64,000 nucleotides of DNA from Candidatus Gastranaerophilales bacterium (lineage in GTDB: Bacteria; Cyanobacteriota; Vampirovibrionia; Gastranaerophilales; Gastranaerophilaceae): the NCBI GenBank assembly GCA_944326615.1, contig CALVEO010000002.1, forward strand, positions 36,245 through 100,244. Direction: 5' to 3'. The notes under the pieces were generated by a model. That model did no database searches. It was not told where the DNA came from and saw nothing but the letters and a program-made list of their open reading frames with translations. Below are positions 52,803 to 62,100 of this stretch, piece after piece (position 1 is the stretch's first letter; each line of letters begins with the position of its first letter). The position numbers and the translations under genes were made by a program.

Positions 52803-52861
52803 ATTATAGCATGTAAAAATTTGTCATTAAGGACTGCTCGATATCACAGATTAAAATTTTT

Positions 52862-52945
52862 GTCACCCTGAACTTGTTTCAGGGTCTTACCAAATTGATG
52901 TTATAACTATAAACTGGTAAGATTCTGAAATACATTCAGAATGAC
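52862..52945. repeat. palindromic intergenic repeat element
   Basis: Two hairpins, CCCTGA/TCAGGG and ATTCTGAA/TTCAGAAT, are arranged as a larger inverted repeat with TCTTACCA/TGGTAAGA inside and GTCA/TGAC at the ends. The core CTGAACTTGTTTCAG also occurs at 28569 and 31430, and as a variant at 57704, so it is a dispersed repeat family. Confidence 0.75.
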
Positions 52946-52950
52946 AATAT

Positions 52951-53241
52951 TTATTCCCAATCCGTTGATAAATCTTTAAATTCAGGATTCATTTCTTTAA
53001 TCAAATTTATTTTCCAATCTCTGTGCCATCGTTTTAATTGTTTTTCACGATTTATTGCAGTTTCAACAGAATCAGTTAATTCATAATATACTAATCTGTC
53101 AATATTATATTTTTTAGTAAAGCCTTCAACTACTTTATTTTTATGTTCCCAAACTCTTTTTTGCAAATTTCCGGTTACTCCGATATAAAAAGAAGTCTGC
53201 TAATAATTAGTCATTATATAGCCAGCATAAGTTTTGTTCAT
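52951..53241 (-). pseudogene. GIY-YIG nuclease-domain gene interrupted by an amber codon
   Basis: The full frame runs from ATG at 53241 to the stop at 52951 and would encode 96 residues of the UPF0213/YhbQ-like type: 'MNKTYAGYIMTNY', then TAG at 53202-53200, then 'QTSFYIGVTGNLQKRVWEHK' and 'VYYELTDSVETAINREKQLK'. The Arg and Glu of the nuclease domain remain, but the first strand is separated by the stop. It is a disrupted gene, unless the stop is read through. Confidence 0.75.
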
Positions 53242-53333
53242 AGACTAATTATAACATGCCACACTGGTAAGATCCCGAAACAAGTTCTGGATGACACACG
53301 CTTATTGTCAACACACAAATTAGGAGGTTTTTT

Positions 53334-53396
53334 ATGAAAACCAGAAAAGATGTAAATATAATAATCACATTTGACGATAAGCCGCAAATGGCGTAA
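53334..53396 (+). CDS. 20-residue small open reading frame with strong ribosome-binding site
   Basis: AGGAGG lies 7 bases before the ATG. The frame encodes 20 residues: Met-Lys-Thr-Arg-Lys, then 'DVNIIITFDDKPQMA', and ends TAA. A hairpin follows 8 bases later, though its T run faces the other strand. It could be a real small protein or the start of a lost gene. No family is recognised. Confidence 0.35.
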   Translation: MKTRKDVNIIITFDDKPQMA

Positions 53397-53403
53397 ACAG
53401 AGA

Positions 53404-53425
53404 TAAAAAGAGCCTTTCGGCTCTT
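53404..53425 (-). terminator. terminator hairpin with GAAA loop (minus direction)
   Basis: On the minus strand AAGAGCC-GAAA-GGCTCTT is followed by a short T run. It lies just after the duplicated tRNA-Val 3' end, in the same arrangement as the terminator after the intact tRNA. Confidence 0.7.
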
Positions 53426-53436
53426 GATATTAATTA

Positions 53437-53457
53437 AATGGTGGGCGTTAGAAGACT
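53437..53457 (-). repeat. 21-bp duplicate of tRNA-Val 3' end
   Basis: AATGGTGGGCGTTAGAAGACT here is identical to 53649-53669, the CCA end and T arm of tRNA-Val. The remainder of a tRNA is missing. The two copies are 212 bp apart in direct orientation, each followed on the minus strand by a terminator hairpin. This is either an old attachment-site duplication or a decayed tandem tRNA. Confidence 0.8.
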
Positions 53458-53613
53458 GTCTTGGATTTGCTCCACGCTCACAGAGTTTCGCATTTGTGAC
53501 TCTGCCACAGTATGCTCAATCTGTTCGCTAGCCGGACTAGCACATTGTGCGTCGTCCGTACGCAAATCCGCTCGAACTTAAAGCAAGGTTCTCGCAATCA
53601 AAACACTCAAAAT

Positions 53614-53648
53614 AAAAAGAGGATTTGGAAAAATCCAATCCTCTTTTT
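53614..53648 (-). terminator. terminator of tRNA-Val
   Basis: AAAAAGAGGATT and AATCCTCTTTTT form a 12-bp stem with a partly paired loop directly after the tRNA-Val 3' end; T runs are present on both sides. Confidence 0.85.
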
Positions 53649-53650
53649 AA

Positions 53651-53726
53651 TGGTGGGCGTTAGAAGACTCGAACTTCTGACATCCTCCTTGTAAGGGAGG
53701 CGCTCTACCAACTGAGCTAAACGCCC
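53651..53726 (-). tRNA. tRNA-Val (TAC), CCA encoded
   Basis: The minus strand gives a cloverleaf with acceptor GGGCGTT/AACGCCC and D arm GCTC ... GAGC. The anticodon arm is CTCCC-TTACAAG-GAGG type with TAC at the anticodon, and the T arm is around TTCGAGT. ACCA follows the acceptor in the DNA. Confidence 0.95.
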
Positions 53727-53871
53727 TTAAAACTTATTTTATTTTGCGATTCCAAAACAAGTTTGGAACTCCCGCATTTCTAAAATTCACTTGGTTCATT
53801 AAGAACTGCGGTCGACTAAACGCCCTTTCGCAAAACTAATATTAACCTAAACAAATTTTATTGTCAACAGT

Positions 53872-55746
53872 TTATTTTAATGTTTTTTCTAATGTTTCTA
53901 TTGCGTCGTTAATTTCCTGGAATATTTTTGTATATTCAGCTCTTTGAGCATCGTCCTTTGCTTTGTCAGGGTGATATTTAACCGCAAATTTACGTTTGAT
54001 GTTTTTAAGAACAGTTTTATCAAGTTTATCGCTTTCTACAATTTGCGCAAATTCTTTTAAAGCATCATCTTTTTTCAAAAATTCTGATAATGTAGATTTT
54101 GCTTTTTTAGTTGTGTCGTTGAAAAAGTCGTTAAAGTTAAACTTGCTGCCGCTTGAATTTGTTTTGCCGGATTTGTTGTAATATCTGCTTTTGCCTGTAT
54201 TAAAATGTTCCTGACCAAATTTTTCAATCTTATCGGTTATCTCATTAATCTTTTTGATTCCTTCAAAGTCACGTTTTAATAGACAATAAAGCCGTTTTTG
54301 CATCAAAGCGTGATACGTATCTAACTGGAAATGTGAAAATGTATATTGCAGAAGTTTCTCATCAATTTCATCAAATACTTTGTTTCCTTTAATGAAGTGT
54401 TTTTTGGCTTCTTTGTAGCCGTTTAGCATTTCGTCTGTAAATTTGTCAAGGTCGTCTATTGATGTTTTAGGAGTCAATTTTTCAAAGAATAATTTACTTC
54501 TTAAATTAAGTTCTTCTACATAAATGTTATTTATATTATGAACATTTCCGCCCAGTTCTGCGTGATTAACCTTCACATTTTTAGCGATTTCTTTTAGGTT
54601 CTGAGCTATTTTTAACTTTTCTTCTGTTGTAAATATATTATAGCTGTCGTATGTATTAGCATGGCTAAATAATTTGCATCCAAGATCAAATTTGTCATGT
54701 TTGAATGAGAATAGAGAGTTGGGTACGCTGTAAGTTACTGCTTTGTTTTGCGTAAATGCTGAAAGCATTTCTTTTATTAATTTTATGCCTTTTTTTGTTT
54801 CGCCCTCATTTTTAAGGTAAATATTATAATAAATATCGTCCATAAGCTGAAGTTTCATATCATCAGCAAGTTTATCGCTGTTTAAAACATTTTTTAAATC
54901 TTTTATATAGTCTTCATCAATTTTAGCTTCCTTAAAAATCCTGTTGTTATAATGATATCTTACACCTGCTGCAGAGTAGTCTTTGTAAAATATAATTGTA
55001 CCTGGATGATAATCAAATTTTTCCTGTTTAACATTGTTTAAGATATCAAGGATTTTTTTAGCCTGTTCTCTATTCAGTTTAGAATCTGAAAAGTGTGTTA
55101 TTATTAAATGCTGTGATAAATTTAGTTTTACGTCATCTGATGCCTGCGGGAGTTTTGCAATGATTTTATCAAGGACTTCAGGTGTTGCGATATCTTTTTC
55201 AGCTATAGTTTCATAAAGCTTATTTATATTTCCTGAAATTTGATCAGGTTTAATATTTTCTGACGGTTTGAGTGAAACTAAGGTATCGAATATATTTTCC
55301 CAGTTATTAGAGTTTATATATTTACCATTGGTTTCATAACCAAGAAGATATTCTATTGCTTCCAATTTTAACTTTGGATTATTCTCAGCTAAAATCGGTT
55401 TTATAATATCTGTTGCATCATCATCTTTGCCGAGTTTATCCAAATTGTTTTTGAAGTTATCTAAAACATTTTTTGCTTTTTTTGACATTTTTCCGGCAGC
55501 TTCATCAGCAGCTTGTTCTGCTGTCTTTGTTATATTTCTGCCTTTTATATAGTGGTGTGTGCCGATGGCAATTGCTGCCGCACCTATTGTTCCCAGTGCA
55601 ATCAGAGCTTTTTTATTACGTTCATAAAAAGATTTTTCTTCTTTAGGTTCTTCCGGCTGTGTTTCTTTTACTTCCTGTTTTTGCTCTGCTTTAAAATTTA
55701 TATTCTTTTTATCTATCCTTGAGATTTCACGAACATTTAATGTCAT
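53872..55746 (-). CDS. membrane-anchored helical-repeat protein with C-terminal J domain
   Basis: This 624-residue protein begins with a polar segment holding the F-motif 'KKNINFKAEQKQ' (F18). An acidic stretch and one membrane helix (about 47-67, 'ALIALGTIGAAAIAIG') follow. About 450 residues of helical, HEAT-like repeats lead to a J domain at the very end (about 560-624). That domain has the HPD in 'KYHPDKAKDD' and could recruit DnaK to the membrane. A C-terminal J domain with this architecture is unusual. The family is not recognised. Confidence 0.75.
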   Translation of the reverse strand: MTLNVREISRIDKKNINFKAEQKQEVKETQPEEPKEEKSFYERNKKALIALGTIGAAAIAIGTHHYIKGRNITKTAEQAADEAAGKMSKKAKNVLDNFKNNLDKLGKDDDATDIIKPILAENNPKLKLEAIEYLLGYETNGKYINSNNWENIFDTLVSLKPSENIKPDQISGNINKLYETIAEKDIATPEVLDKIIAKLPQASDDVKLNLSQHLIITHFSDSKLNREQAKKILDILNNVKQEKFDYHPGTIIFYKDYSAAGVRYHYNNRIFKEAKIDEDYIKDLKNVLNSDKLADDMKLQLMDDIYYNIYLKNEGETKKGIKLIKEMLSAFTQNKAVTYSVPNSLFSFKHDKFDLGCKLFSHANTYDSYNIFTTEEKLKIAQNLKEIAKNVKVNHAELGGNVHNINNIYVEELNLRSKLFFEKLTPKTSIDDLDKFTDEMLNGYKEAKKHFIKGNKVFDEIDEKLLQYTFSHFQLDTYHALMQKRLYCLLKRDFEGIKKINEITDKIEKFGQEHFNTGKSRYYNKSGKTNSSGSKFNFNDFFNDTTKKAKSTLSEFLKKDDALKEFAQIVESDKLDKTVLKNIKRKFAVKYHPDKAKDDAQRAEYTKIFQEINDAIETLEKTLK

Positions 55747-55834
55747 AAAACTTTGTCCTTTTTAATTTTCCCCTTATATATTAAAACGTGAAGAGGGCAT
55801 TTTTGCGCATTACAACCGGATTGTGAAAAAATTG

Positions 55835-56224
55835 TTACAATTGATTTTCATCTGTCTCTTGCTGTTTTTCAAGAAGCTGTTTTTCATATTCCATACGCTG
55901 TTTTACTTTTATTTCATGTTTTGTGCCATGATGCGGTTCTTCGCGTTTGTATCTGGCATCTACCCACCACTTGGCAATGTGATAGGCTGGACCACGTCTC
56001 ACAGGTTTGACCTTTTCTTCTTTTACTTTTTGTTCTTTATGTTTTTTAATTTTTACCGGTTTATCCAGATTGTCAATATTTGGTTTTTCAGGCGGAGGAA
56101 CATCTGTATAGTCAAGCAAATCCGCTTCGTTAACCGCATAAGTCTCAGGACTGACGTAACCTTCATCTGCGATAGAGGTTAGCGGTACTGCTATTAATAT
56201 TAAAATCAAAATATATCTAATCAT
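55835..56224 (-). CDS. secreted basic protein of unknown function
   Basis: A signal peptide (about 1-19, 'MIRYILILILIAVPLTSIAD') is followed by an acidic stretch and a Pro/Lys-rich region with many Lys-Glu-Lys runs. It ends with a Glu/Gln-rich helix. Length is 129 residues. Probably periplasmic or cell-surface. I know no family. It is divergent from rpoD. Confidence 0.6.
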   Translation of the reverse strand: MIRYILILILIAVPLTSIADEGYVSPETYAVNEADLLDYTDVPPPEKPNIDNLDKPVKIKKHKEQKVKEEKVKPVRRGPAYHIAKWWVDARYKREEPHHGTKHEIKVKQRMEYEKQLLEKQQETDENQL

Positions 56225-56349
56225 CTTTCACTCTGAAATTCCAATAATAAATATTGTACACAAAAATAAATTTGAAACAAAATTTATTGTCTTACGTCAA
56301 GAATATTAAAAGTGTAGTGATAGCTGAAATAAGAAGACGAGGAATTTTT

Positions 56350-57318
56350 ATGGCAGTACCGAAATATCTGGAAGAAGATTTATACAAAGATTTGAAGCCT
56401 GAGTATCAGGAGAGTTTAGAATTTATTGATCTGGAAGATGATGATATTGATGAACCGAAAACTTTTAATTCAATATCAAATGATGATGATATTTTGCAAA
56501 TGTATTTGAAAGATATCGGAAAAGTTAAATTATTAAACTCCAAGGAGGAGAAGGCTCTTGGAAAAGAAATTAAAGAAGGGAAAAAGTCTCAGGCAGAAAT
56601 TGCAAAGCGTAAACTTGTTCAGGCAAACCTACGTCTGGTTGTAAGTATTGCAAAAAAATATATAGGTCAGGGAGTCCTTTTTATGGATCTTGTGCAGGAA
56701 GGTTCTTTAGGACTTATTAAGGCCGCTGAAAAATTTGATTATTCAAAGAATTTCAGATTTTCAACCTATGCAACGTGGTGGATAAAACAGACGATTATAA
56801 GGGCGATTTCAAATAACTCGCGTACAATTCGTATTCCTGTTCACATGACGGATAAAATAAGAAAATATAAAAGGGTTTATACAACTCTCTCATTTGAACT
56901 GGGACGGGAACCTACAGATTTAGAGGTTGCACAGAGGCTTGAAATTACTTCTAAACAGCTTTTAACAATAAAAAAATCAATAATAAAGGAACCGATAAGC
57001 CTTGAAACACCTGTAACAGATGATTTGAATATAGGAGATTACATCGAGGACAAGTCTTACCGTTCGCCAGAAATTCAGACAAAAAATAATGCGTTAAAAG
57101 GCAGTATTGAGGATTTACTTGCGACTTTATCAGAGCGGGAAAAAAAGATTATAACCTGTCGTTTCGGGATTAACGGTGAGATGCCGAGAACTCTTGAGCA
57201 GTTAGGCGATATAATGGGGTATTCAAAAGAAAGAATAAGGCAGTTAGAGGATTCTGCATTGTCCAAAATCAGAGAGAGAAAGGAATTACAACATTTCAGA
57301 GATTTTATAGAGGATTGA
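56350..57318 (+). CDS. rpoD: primary-type RNA polymerase sigma-70 factor
   Basis: ATG 56350 fits best: GAGGAA lies 7 bases upstream, and an in-frame ATG at 56254 would add 32 basic residues unlike any sigma factor. Regions are complete: 1.2 '[20 protein letters not shown]', 2.1-2.4 '[19 protein letters not shown]' and '[20 protein letters not shown]', 3.0 'RIPVHM', and 4.2 '[20 protein letters not shown]'. Region 1.1 is short. At 322 residues it resembles cyanobacterial SigA-type group 1/2 factors. It directs transcription from promoters like that at 41093. Confidence 0.94.
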   Translation: MAVPKYLEEDLYKDLKPEYQESLEFIDLEDDDIDEPKTFNSISNDDDILQMYLKDIGKVKLLNSKEEKALGKEIKEGKKSQAEIAKRKLVQANLRLVVSIAKKYIGQGVLFMDLVQEGSLGLIKAAEKFDYSKNFRFSTYATWWIKQTIIRAISNNSRTIRIPVHMTDKIRKYKRVYTTLSFELGREPTDLEVAQRLEITSKQLLTIKKSIIKEPISLETPVTDDLNIGDYIEDKSYRSPEIQTKNNALKGSIEDLLATLSEREKKIITCRFGINGEMPRTLEQLGDIMGYSKERIRQLEDSALSKIRERKELQHFRDFIED

Positions 57319-57320
57319 TT

Positions 57321-57353
57321 TTAAAAGGATGCGCATGTATCCTTTTAATTTTT
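57321..57353 (+). terminator. terminator of rpoD
   Basis: TTAAAAGGAT and ATCCTTTTAA form a 10-bp stem with an 8-base loop right after the stop, followed by a T run. Confidence 0.85.
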
Positions 57354-58055
57354 CATAATAAGTATTATTAGAAGTGAATAAGTGAATAGGTTAAATAAGA
57401 GAATAAGTCTTTACGGTGCGCTTAGCGCACGAAAAAGTCGTTCTCTCGCCCCTTTGGGGAGAGAGCTAGAGAGAGGGGCAGTTTTTAAAATATTATGTAA
57501 TAAAAAAAAATAAACCCTCTCTTGGGAGAGGGATAAAGGGAGAGGGTTTTGTTATGCGGGAACTATGCGTCACCCCACACCGAGTATTCTTTCTCTTTGT
57601 AGCGATGCAAAGAGAAAGAATACTGGACAAGAAAGAGAAACACGCTGACTGCTTAATTACTGCTAAACTCAACCCAAACGAGTGAACTCGCTATATGACA
57701 TTTTTGAACTTGTTTCAGAATCTTATAAATTTCCCGCTCAAACAGCACTCGTTTTGTTGCTGTTTCGTTAAGCAGTAATTATAATTTCCAATTTTCCTCT
57801 CTCGTAAGAGGAGAGGGAAAATTTGCGGCGATAGCGAAAACGAGCAATAATTGCAGGCGAAGCAAATTTCAAAGGCGTGTATTGTCTGAGCGTCAGCGAG
57901 TTTACACGCCTTAATACTGAGCCTTGCAAATTATTAGTGAGTGAAGCGTGCCGATGGTTTTGAGGCACTTTTGCCATCAAAAGTGCCCCTGTCTGGAAGA
58001 CCCGCCGGAGGCATAGAAAGTAGGCTAGTTTGTTTTTAGTTGCCGATAATACTTA
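57354..58055. repeat. 700-bp repeat-rich spacer without a credible gene
   Basis: No frame here looks like a protein. It holds GC-richer hairpins: the 16-bp perfect arms GTATTCTTTCTCTTTG (57584-57599) and complement (57608-57623) around 8 bases. It also has CTCTC/GAGAG-rich inverted stretches near 57425-57545 and 57795-57820, a pair TAATTACTGC/GCAGTAATTA about 110 bp apart (near 57655 and 57772), a CTGAACTTGTTTCAG-like copy at 57704, and a GC-rich segment near 57990-58015. It looks like several nested dispersed repeats or decayed small mobile elements. Confidence 0.7.
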
Positions 58056-59708
58056 TTATGTAGAAATAAGTGATTTTGCAAACTCCATGGACTGTTCGTT
58101 GATCTCTCCGCCGGCAAGCTCTGCCAGCGCTTTAATCCTGTTTTCACCGGTCAAAACATATACTTCTACTTTTGTTTCATCATCCTGTGATTTTCTGACA
58201 TAAAAATGTTTGTTTGCCTTTGATGCAATTATCGGTTGATGGGTAATCAATATAATTTGATGGTATTTAGAAAGTTCTACAATTTCATCTGCAACACTCT
58301 GCGATGCTTTGCCTGAAATTCCTGTGTCTATCTCATCAAAAATGACGGTATTTATATCATCGCTCTGCGCAAATATTGATTTTATAGCAAGCATTACACG
58401 TGAAATTTCACCGCCTGACGCAACTTTGGCAAGCGGTTTTAAATCTTCCGATACATTTGTAGAAATTAAAAATTCGACGTTATCTATGCCGTCTGAACTT
58501 AATTCTTTTGGCTGAATTGAAATTTCAAATCTTGCTTTCGGAAGTTCCAGTTTTTCCAATTTTTCCTGAATTAATACGGACAGTACCTGCGCGTAATTTT
58601 TTCTGTTTTCACTTATTTCTGCTGCTGTGTGTTCTAATTCTTTGCGTGCATTTTCAATTTCAGCTTGCAGTTCTTCAATATTTTGCGTTGAAAATTCTAT
58701 TGCGTTTAATTCTTGCGACAATTTATCAAAAGTTTGAAGGACTGATTCAAGTGTTCCACCGTATTTTCTTTTTAATTTGTCCAGCAGAAATAATCTTTCC
58801 TGAATTTCATTAAGTCTTTCTGTGTCATTTTCAAGATTCTGGCTGTATTCGCGCAGCTCCGCTCCGGCATCATGAAGCTTTTCTATTGCATCTATGAGAT
58901 TGCTTTCCAATTCTTCCAGGTTTTTGTCCATAGATGCGGCTTTAGATATGTTCTGTTTAATTTTACCAAGTGCGTCCATAATTGAGCCGTCATCACCGTT
59001 AATTGCCCAGTATGCACTTCCTGTCAATTCTTTTAGCTTTTCCGCGTTTTCCAGAACTTCAAGCTCATTATTTAATTCTTCATCTTCATTTGCGCTTTTA
59101 ATTGATGCGCTGTCGATTTCGTTTATCTGAAACTGTAGAAATTCAATCTGGTTTTCAGTCATATCTGATGCGTTTTTTAATGTTTCAAGTTTTGACTGAA
59201 GATTTTGGTATTCTCTAAATTTTTCTTTGTAGGTATCTAATTTTAGACCATAAGACTCTTTTGCATAATTATCAAGAAGATTGATATGATACTTCGGCTG
59301 CATAAAAGCGTAGGTCTGATGTTGTGAATGTATATCCAGGAAATATGTTTTCAACTGTCTTATAAATTCCTGATTGACTAATGTCCCGTTAACTCTTGAA
59401 CGTACGCCGTTTTGTGTAATTTCTTTTGTTAAAACAATTTCAGAACCGAAATTGTCTACTCCGTTCTCCTCAAAAAGTTTTGATAAATCATGTTTTGTAT
59501 TTTCAATAACAAGTTCTATAACGGCTTTTTCTTTGTCATGTTTTATAACGTCTTTGGATACTCTCGAGGCAAAAGCTATATCAATTGCATTAATAAGAAT
59601 ACTTTTCCCGGCGCCAGTTTCACCTGTAATAACATTCAAGCCGGCATCAAAGTTCGCTGTAAGTTCATCAATTAATATATAATCTTTTATCCTTAGTTGT
59701 TTTATCAT
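58056..59708 (-). CDS. recN: DNA repair protein RecN
   Basis: This SMC-like ATPase acts in double-strand break repair. ATG 59708 is preferred; the extra six codons upstream begin with TTG. Walker A is 'ITGETGAGKSILINAI', the signature is 'VASGGEISRVMLAIKSIFA', Walker B is 'TVIFDEIDTGISGKA', and a central coiled coil lies between (about 150-380). The C-terminal end is 'AELAGGEINEQSMEFAKSLI'. Length of 550 residues is normal. Confidence 0.96.
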   Translation of the reverse strand: MIKQLRIKDYILIDELTANFDAGLNVITGETGAGKSILINAIDIAFASRVSKDVIKHDKEKAVIELVIENTKHDLSKLFEENGVDNFGSEIVLTKEITQNGVRSRVNGTLVNQEFIRQLKTYFLDIHSQHQTYAFMQPKYHINLLDNYAKESYGLKLDTYKEKFREYQNLQSKLETLKNASDMTENQIEFLQFQINEIDSASIKSANEDEELNNELEVLENAEKLKELTGSAYWAINGDDGSIMDALGKIKQNISKAASMDKNLEELESNLIDAIEKLHDAGAELREYSQNLENDTERLNEIQERLFLLDKLKRKYGGTLESVLQTFDKLSQELNAIEFSTQNIEELQAEIENARKELEHTAAEISENRKNYAQVLSVLIQEKLEKLELPKARFEISIQPKELSSDGIDNVEFLISTNVSEDLKPLAKVASGGEISRVMLAIKSIFAQSDDINTVIFDEIDTGISGKASQSVADEIVELSKYHQIILITHQPIIASKANKHFYVRKSQDDETKVEVYVLTGENRIKALAELAGGEINEQSMEFAKSLIST

Positions 59709-59830
59709 ATTTATAGCATAAAACAAGATTTCCTTTTGGGCAATACTTTAAAATTTGTTATCTTGCTTATATTCTTTTTGTAATCGATATTTATCTTTGT
59801 AATATAATACTTTTTGTAGGAATATATATT

Positions 59831-61714
59831 ATGAATTATCTCAGTAATAAATATGATGTATTAGTTGTCGGTGCGGGACATGCTGGATGTGAGGCTGCAA
59901 TATCCTGTGCACGATTAGGTGCAAAAGTTCTTTTTGCTACACTTGATGTAGATCATATTGCATTAATGCCATGTAATCCTGCAATAGGCGGTCCGGCAAA
60001 GTCTACTCTTGTGCGTGAAATAGATGCTCTTGGCGGTGTTATGGGTGAAGCTGCAGATGCTACATATATTCAAATGAAAATGCTGAATTCATCTAAAGGC
60101 CCTGCAGTCAGAGCTTTGCGTGCGCAATCTGATAAAAAACAGTATATGGATTATATGCGCAACATTATTGAGCATAATGAAAATATATACCTGCGTCAGG
60201 CTTGCATTACCGATTTACTAGTTAAAGACGGTGAAATTACAGGAGCGGTTGATGAATTCGGTATAGAATATTCTGCACGTTCAATTATTTTGACAACAGG
60301 AACTTCTTTAAACGGTAAAATCTTTGTAGGTCTAAAATCTTACAGTGCTGGCAGATTAGGCGAAAAAGCAGCTTACGGGCTTTCTGAATCTCTTGTCAAA
60401 CATGGTATAAATATTAAAAAACTGAAAACAGGCACTCCCCCAAGAGTTGATAAAAGAACTATTGATTATTCAAAAATGTCAATTCAGCCCGGAGATGAAA
60501 CTCTGCATTTTTATTCTTTTAAACCTGACAGACCTGTACGAAAACAGTACCCCTGCTATTTGACAAGGACAAATGAAAAAACTCATGAGATTATTAAGGC
60601 TAATTTAGATAAATCCCCGATGTTTCAGGGATTAATTCAGGGTGTCGGCCCCCGTTATTGCCCGTCTATTGAGGATAAGGTTGTAAGGTTTAGCGAAAAT
60701 CCTTCTCATCATATTTTTATAGAACCGGAAGGCCTTGGAACTTATGAAGTTTATATTCAGGGATTTTCAAGCAGTCTGCCTGCGGATGTTCAGGTACAGA
60801 TGCTCAGAACTCTGCCTGGTCTTGAAAAAGCCCATGTTATTAAACCTGCTTATGCCGTTGAATATGATTATGTGCCGGCTGTGCAAACAATGCATTCATT
60901 GATGTCAAAAAGTATTAAGGGATTGTTTTTGGCAGGTCAGATAAACGGAACAAGCGGTTATGAAGAAGCTGCAGCACAAGGACTTATTGCCGGAATCAAT
61001 GCTTTTAACTATCTGAATAATTCTGAGATGCTTGAACTTTCAAGAAGTTCTTCTTATATCGGCACTCTTATTGATGATCTTGTAACAAAAGATATTCAGG
61101 ACCCTTATAGAATGCTTACATCCCGTTCTGAATACAGGCTTTTACTGCGTCAGGATAATGCCGATGCAAGACTTACACCTGTCGGGAGGAAATACGGGCT
61201 TATTGATGATAATCAATTTAAGGTTTATAAAGATAAACAGGAAGCAATTGAAAAAGAATTATCAAGAATTAAAGAGGCTAAGATTTCTGCTACAGAGGAA
61301 GTTAACATTAAACTTTCAAAATACGGCGAGCATATAGAACGAGGAATGAAAATAGCCGAACTGTTGAAACGTCCTAATATTGATTATAACGTTATAAAAG
61401 AGATTGATTCTGTAACAAATGAATTAAATATTCCGTTTGATGTTGCAGAACAGGTGGAAATTCTTATTAAATACGACGGATATTTGAAACGTCAGGAGTT
61501 TCAGGTTGAGCAGGCATCAAAACTTGATAAGTTTAAAATTCCTGATGATATAGATTACTCTTCAATTGATCATATTTCATCGGAAACAAAAGATAAACTC
61601 TCTAAAATACGTCCTAAAACTCTTGCTCAGGCATCCCGTATCGGCGGTGTAAAGCCAGCAGATATTTCAATTTTGATGGTAATGCTTGAACGGCATCAGT
61701 ATTCAAAAATTTAA
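59831..61714 (+). CDS. mnmG: tRNA uridine-5-carboxymethylaminomethyl modification enzyme MnmG
   Basis: With MnmE it modifies U34 of several tRNAs. The 627-residue FAD protein has '[20 protein letters not shown]', '[20 protein letters not shown]', '[16 protein letters not shown]', 'LKTGTPPRV', and '[16 protein letters not shown]' in the FAD site. The C-terminal helical domain ends '[16 protein letters not shown]'. TAGGAA precedes the start. Convergent, with a 4-bp overlap, to the next gene. Confidence 0.97.
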   Translation: MNYLSNKYDVLVVGAGHAGCEAAISCARLGAKVLFATLDVDHIALMPCNPAIGGPAKSTLVREIDALGGVMGEAADATYIQMKMLNSSKGPAVRALRAQSDKKQYMDYMRNIIEHNENIYLRQACITDLLVKDGEITGAVDEFGIEYSARSIILTTGTSLNGKIFVGLKSYSAGRLGEKAAYGLSESLVKHGINIKKLKTGTPPRVDKRTIDYSKMSIQPGDETLHFYSFKPDRPVRKQYPCYLTRTNEKTHEIIKANLDKSPMFQGLIQGVGPRYCPSIEDKVVRFSENPSHHIFIEPEGLGTYEVYIQGFSSSLPADVQVQMLRTLPGLEKAHVIKPAYAVEYDYVPAVQTMHSLMSKSIKGLFLAGQINGTSGYEEAAAQGLIAGINAFNYLNNSEMLELSRSSSYIGTLIDDLVTKDIQDPYRMLTSRSEYRLLLRQDNADARLTPVGRKYGLIDDNQFKVYKDKQEAIEKELSRIKEAKISATEEVNIKLSKYGEHIERGMKIAELLKRPNIDYNVIKEIDSVTNELNIPFDVAEQVEILIKYDGYLKRQEFQVEQASKLDKFKIPDDIDYSSIDHISSETKDKLSKIRPKTLAQASRIGGVKPADISILMVMLERHQYSKI

Positions 61715-61995
61715 ACTTTATAGTTTATTCCCGGAGTTTTCTTCTTTTCATACGCAATGCCGTTATTTTTAAGCACTGTTTCAAAGGCTTGATCTTTGTA
61801 ATCTTTAACGCTGATATCAATTTTTCCGTAAACTGATGAATTTCTGATTTGTCTGTATGTAGCTCCGGCATTATTCACCCAGAAATTATTCATTAATGCG
61901 CCGAGTGTTAAAATCTGTGTTTTAGACTGGGCAGAACCTGTGTCTACTGTATATACGCTTTTGAATGTTGGTGATTTAATATTATTTATTTGCAT
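61711..61995 (-). CDS. small hypothetical protein with N-terminal F-motif
   Basis: This 94-residue protein begins '[17 protein letters not shown]' (F11), one of the F-motif group. It continues with a helix and '[20 protein letters not shown]', and a Lys/Pro-rich end. It overlaps the mnmG stop by 4 bp. No family, signal peptide or membrane helix. Location next to two other F-motif genes suggests a local family cluster. Confidence 0.6.
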   Translation of the reverse strand: MQINNIKSPTFKSVYTVDTGSAQSKTQILTLGALMNNFWVNNAGATYRQIRNSSVYGKIDISVKDYKDQAFETVLKNNGIAYEKKKTPGINYKV

Positions 61996-62100
61996 ATTTT
62001 ACTTAAAACATAAAAAAATTTTTTTTGCTATTAAAATTTGACATTATAATATTTTTGTTTTTATATCAATATTGTTGCATCTATTCTCAAGGGGTTCAGT

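Noticed and set aside
53439..53610. Second intact tRNA next to tRNA-Val
   Set aside because: Only the 3' end matches; no D or anticodon arm can be formed.
53512..53694. 60-codon frame ending in 'VGVRRLELLTSSL'
   Set aside because: It runs through a terminator hairpin and into tRNA-Val; this ending is a known artefact of reading tRNA in antisense.
56254..56349. Longer start for rpoD adding 32 residues
   Set aside because: The added residues are basic and unlike sigma factors, and the ATG at 56350 has a proper ribosome-binding site.
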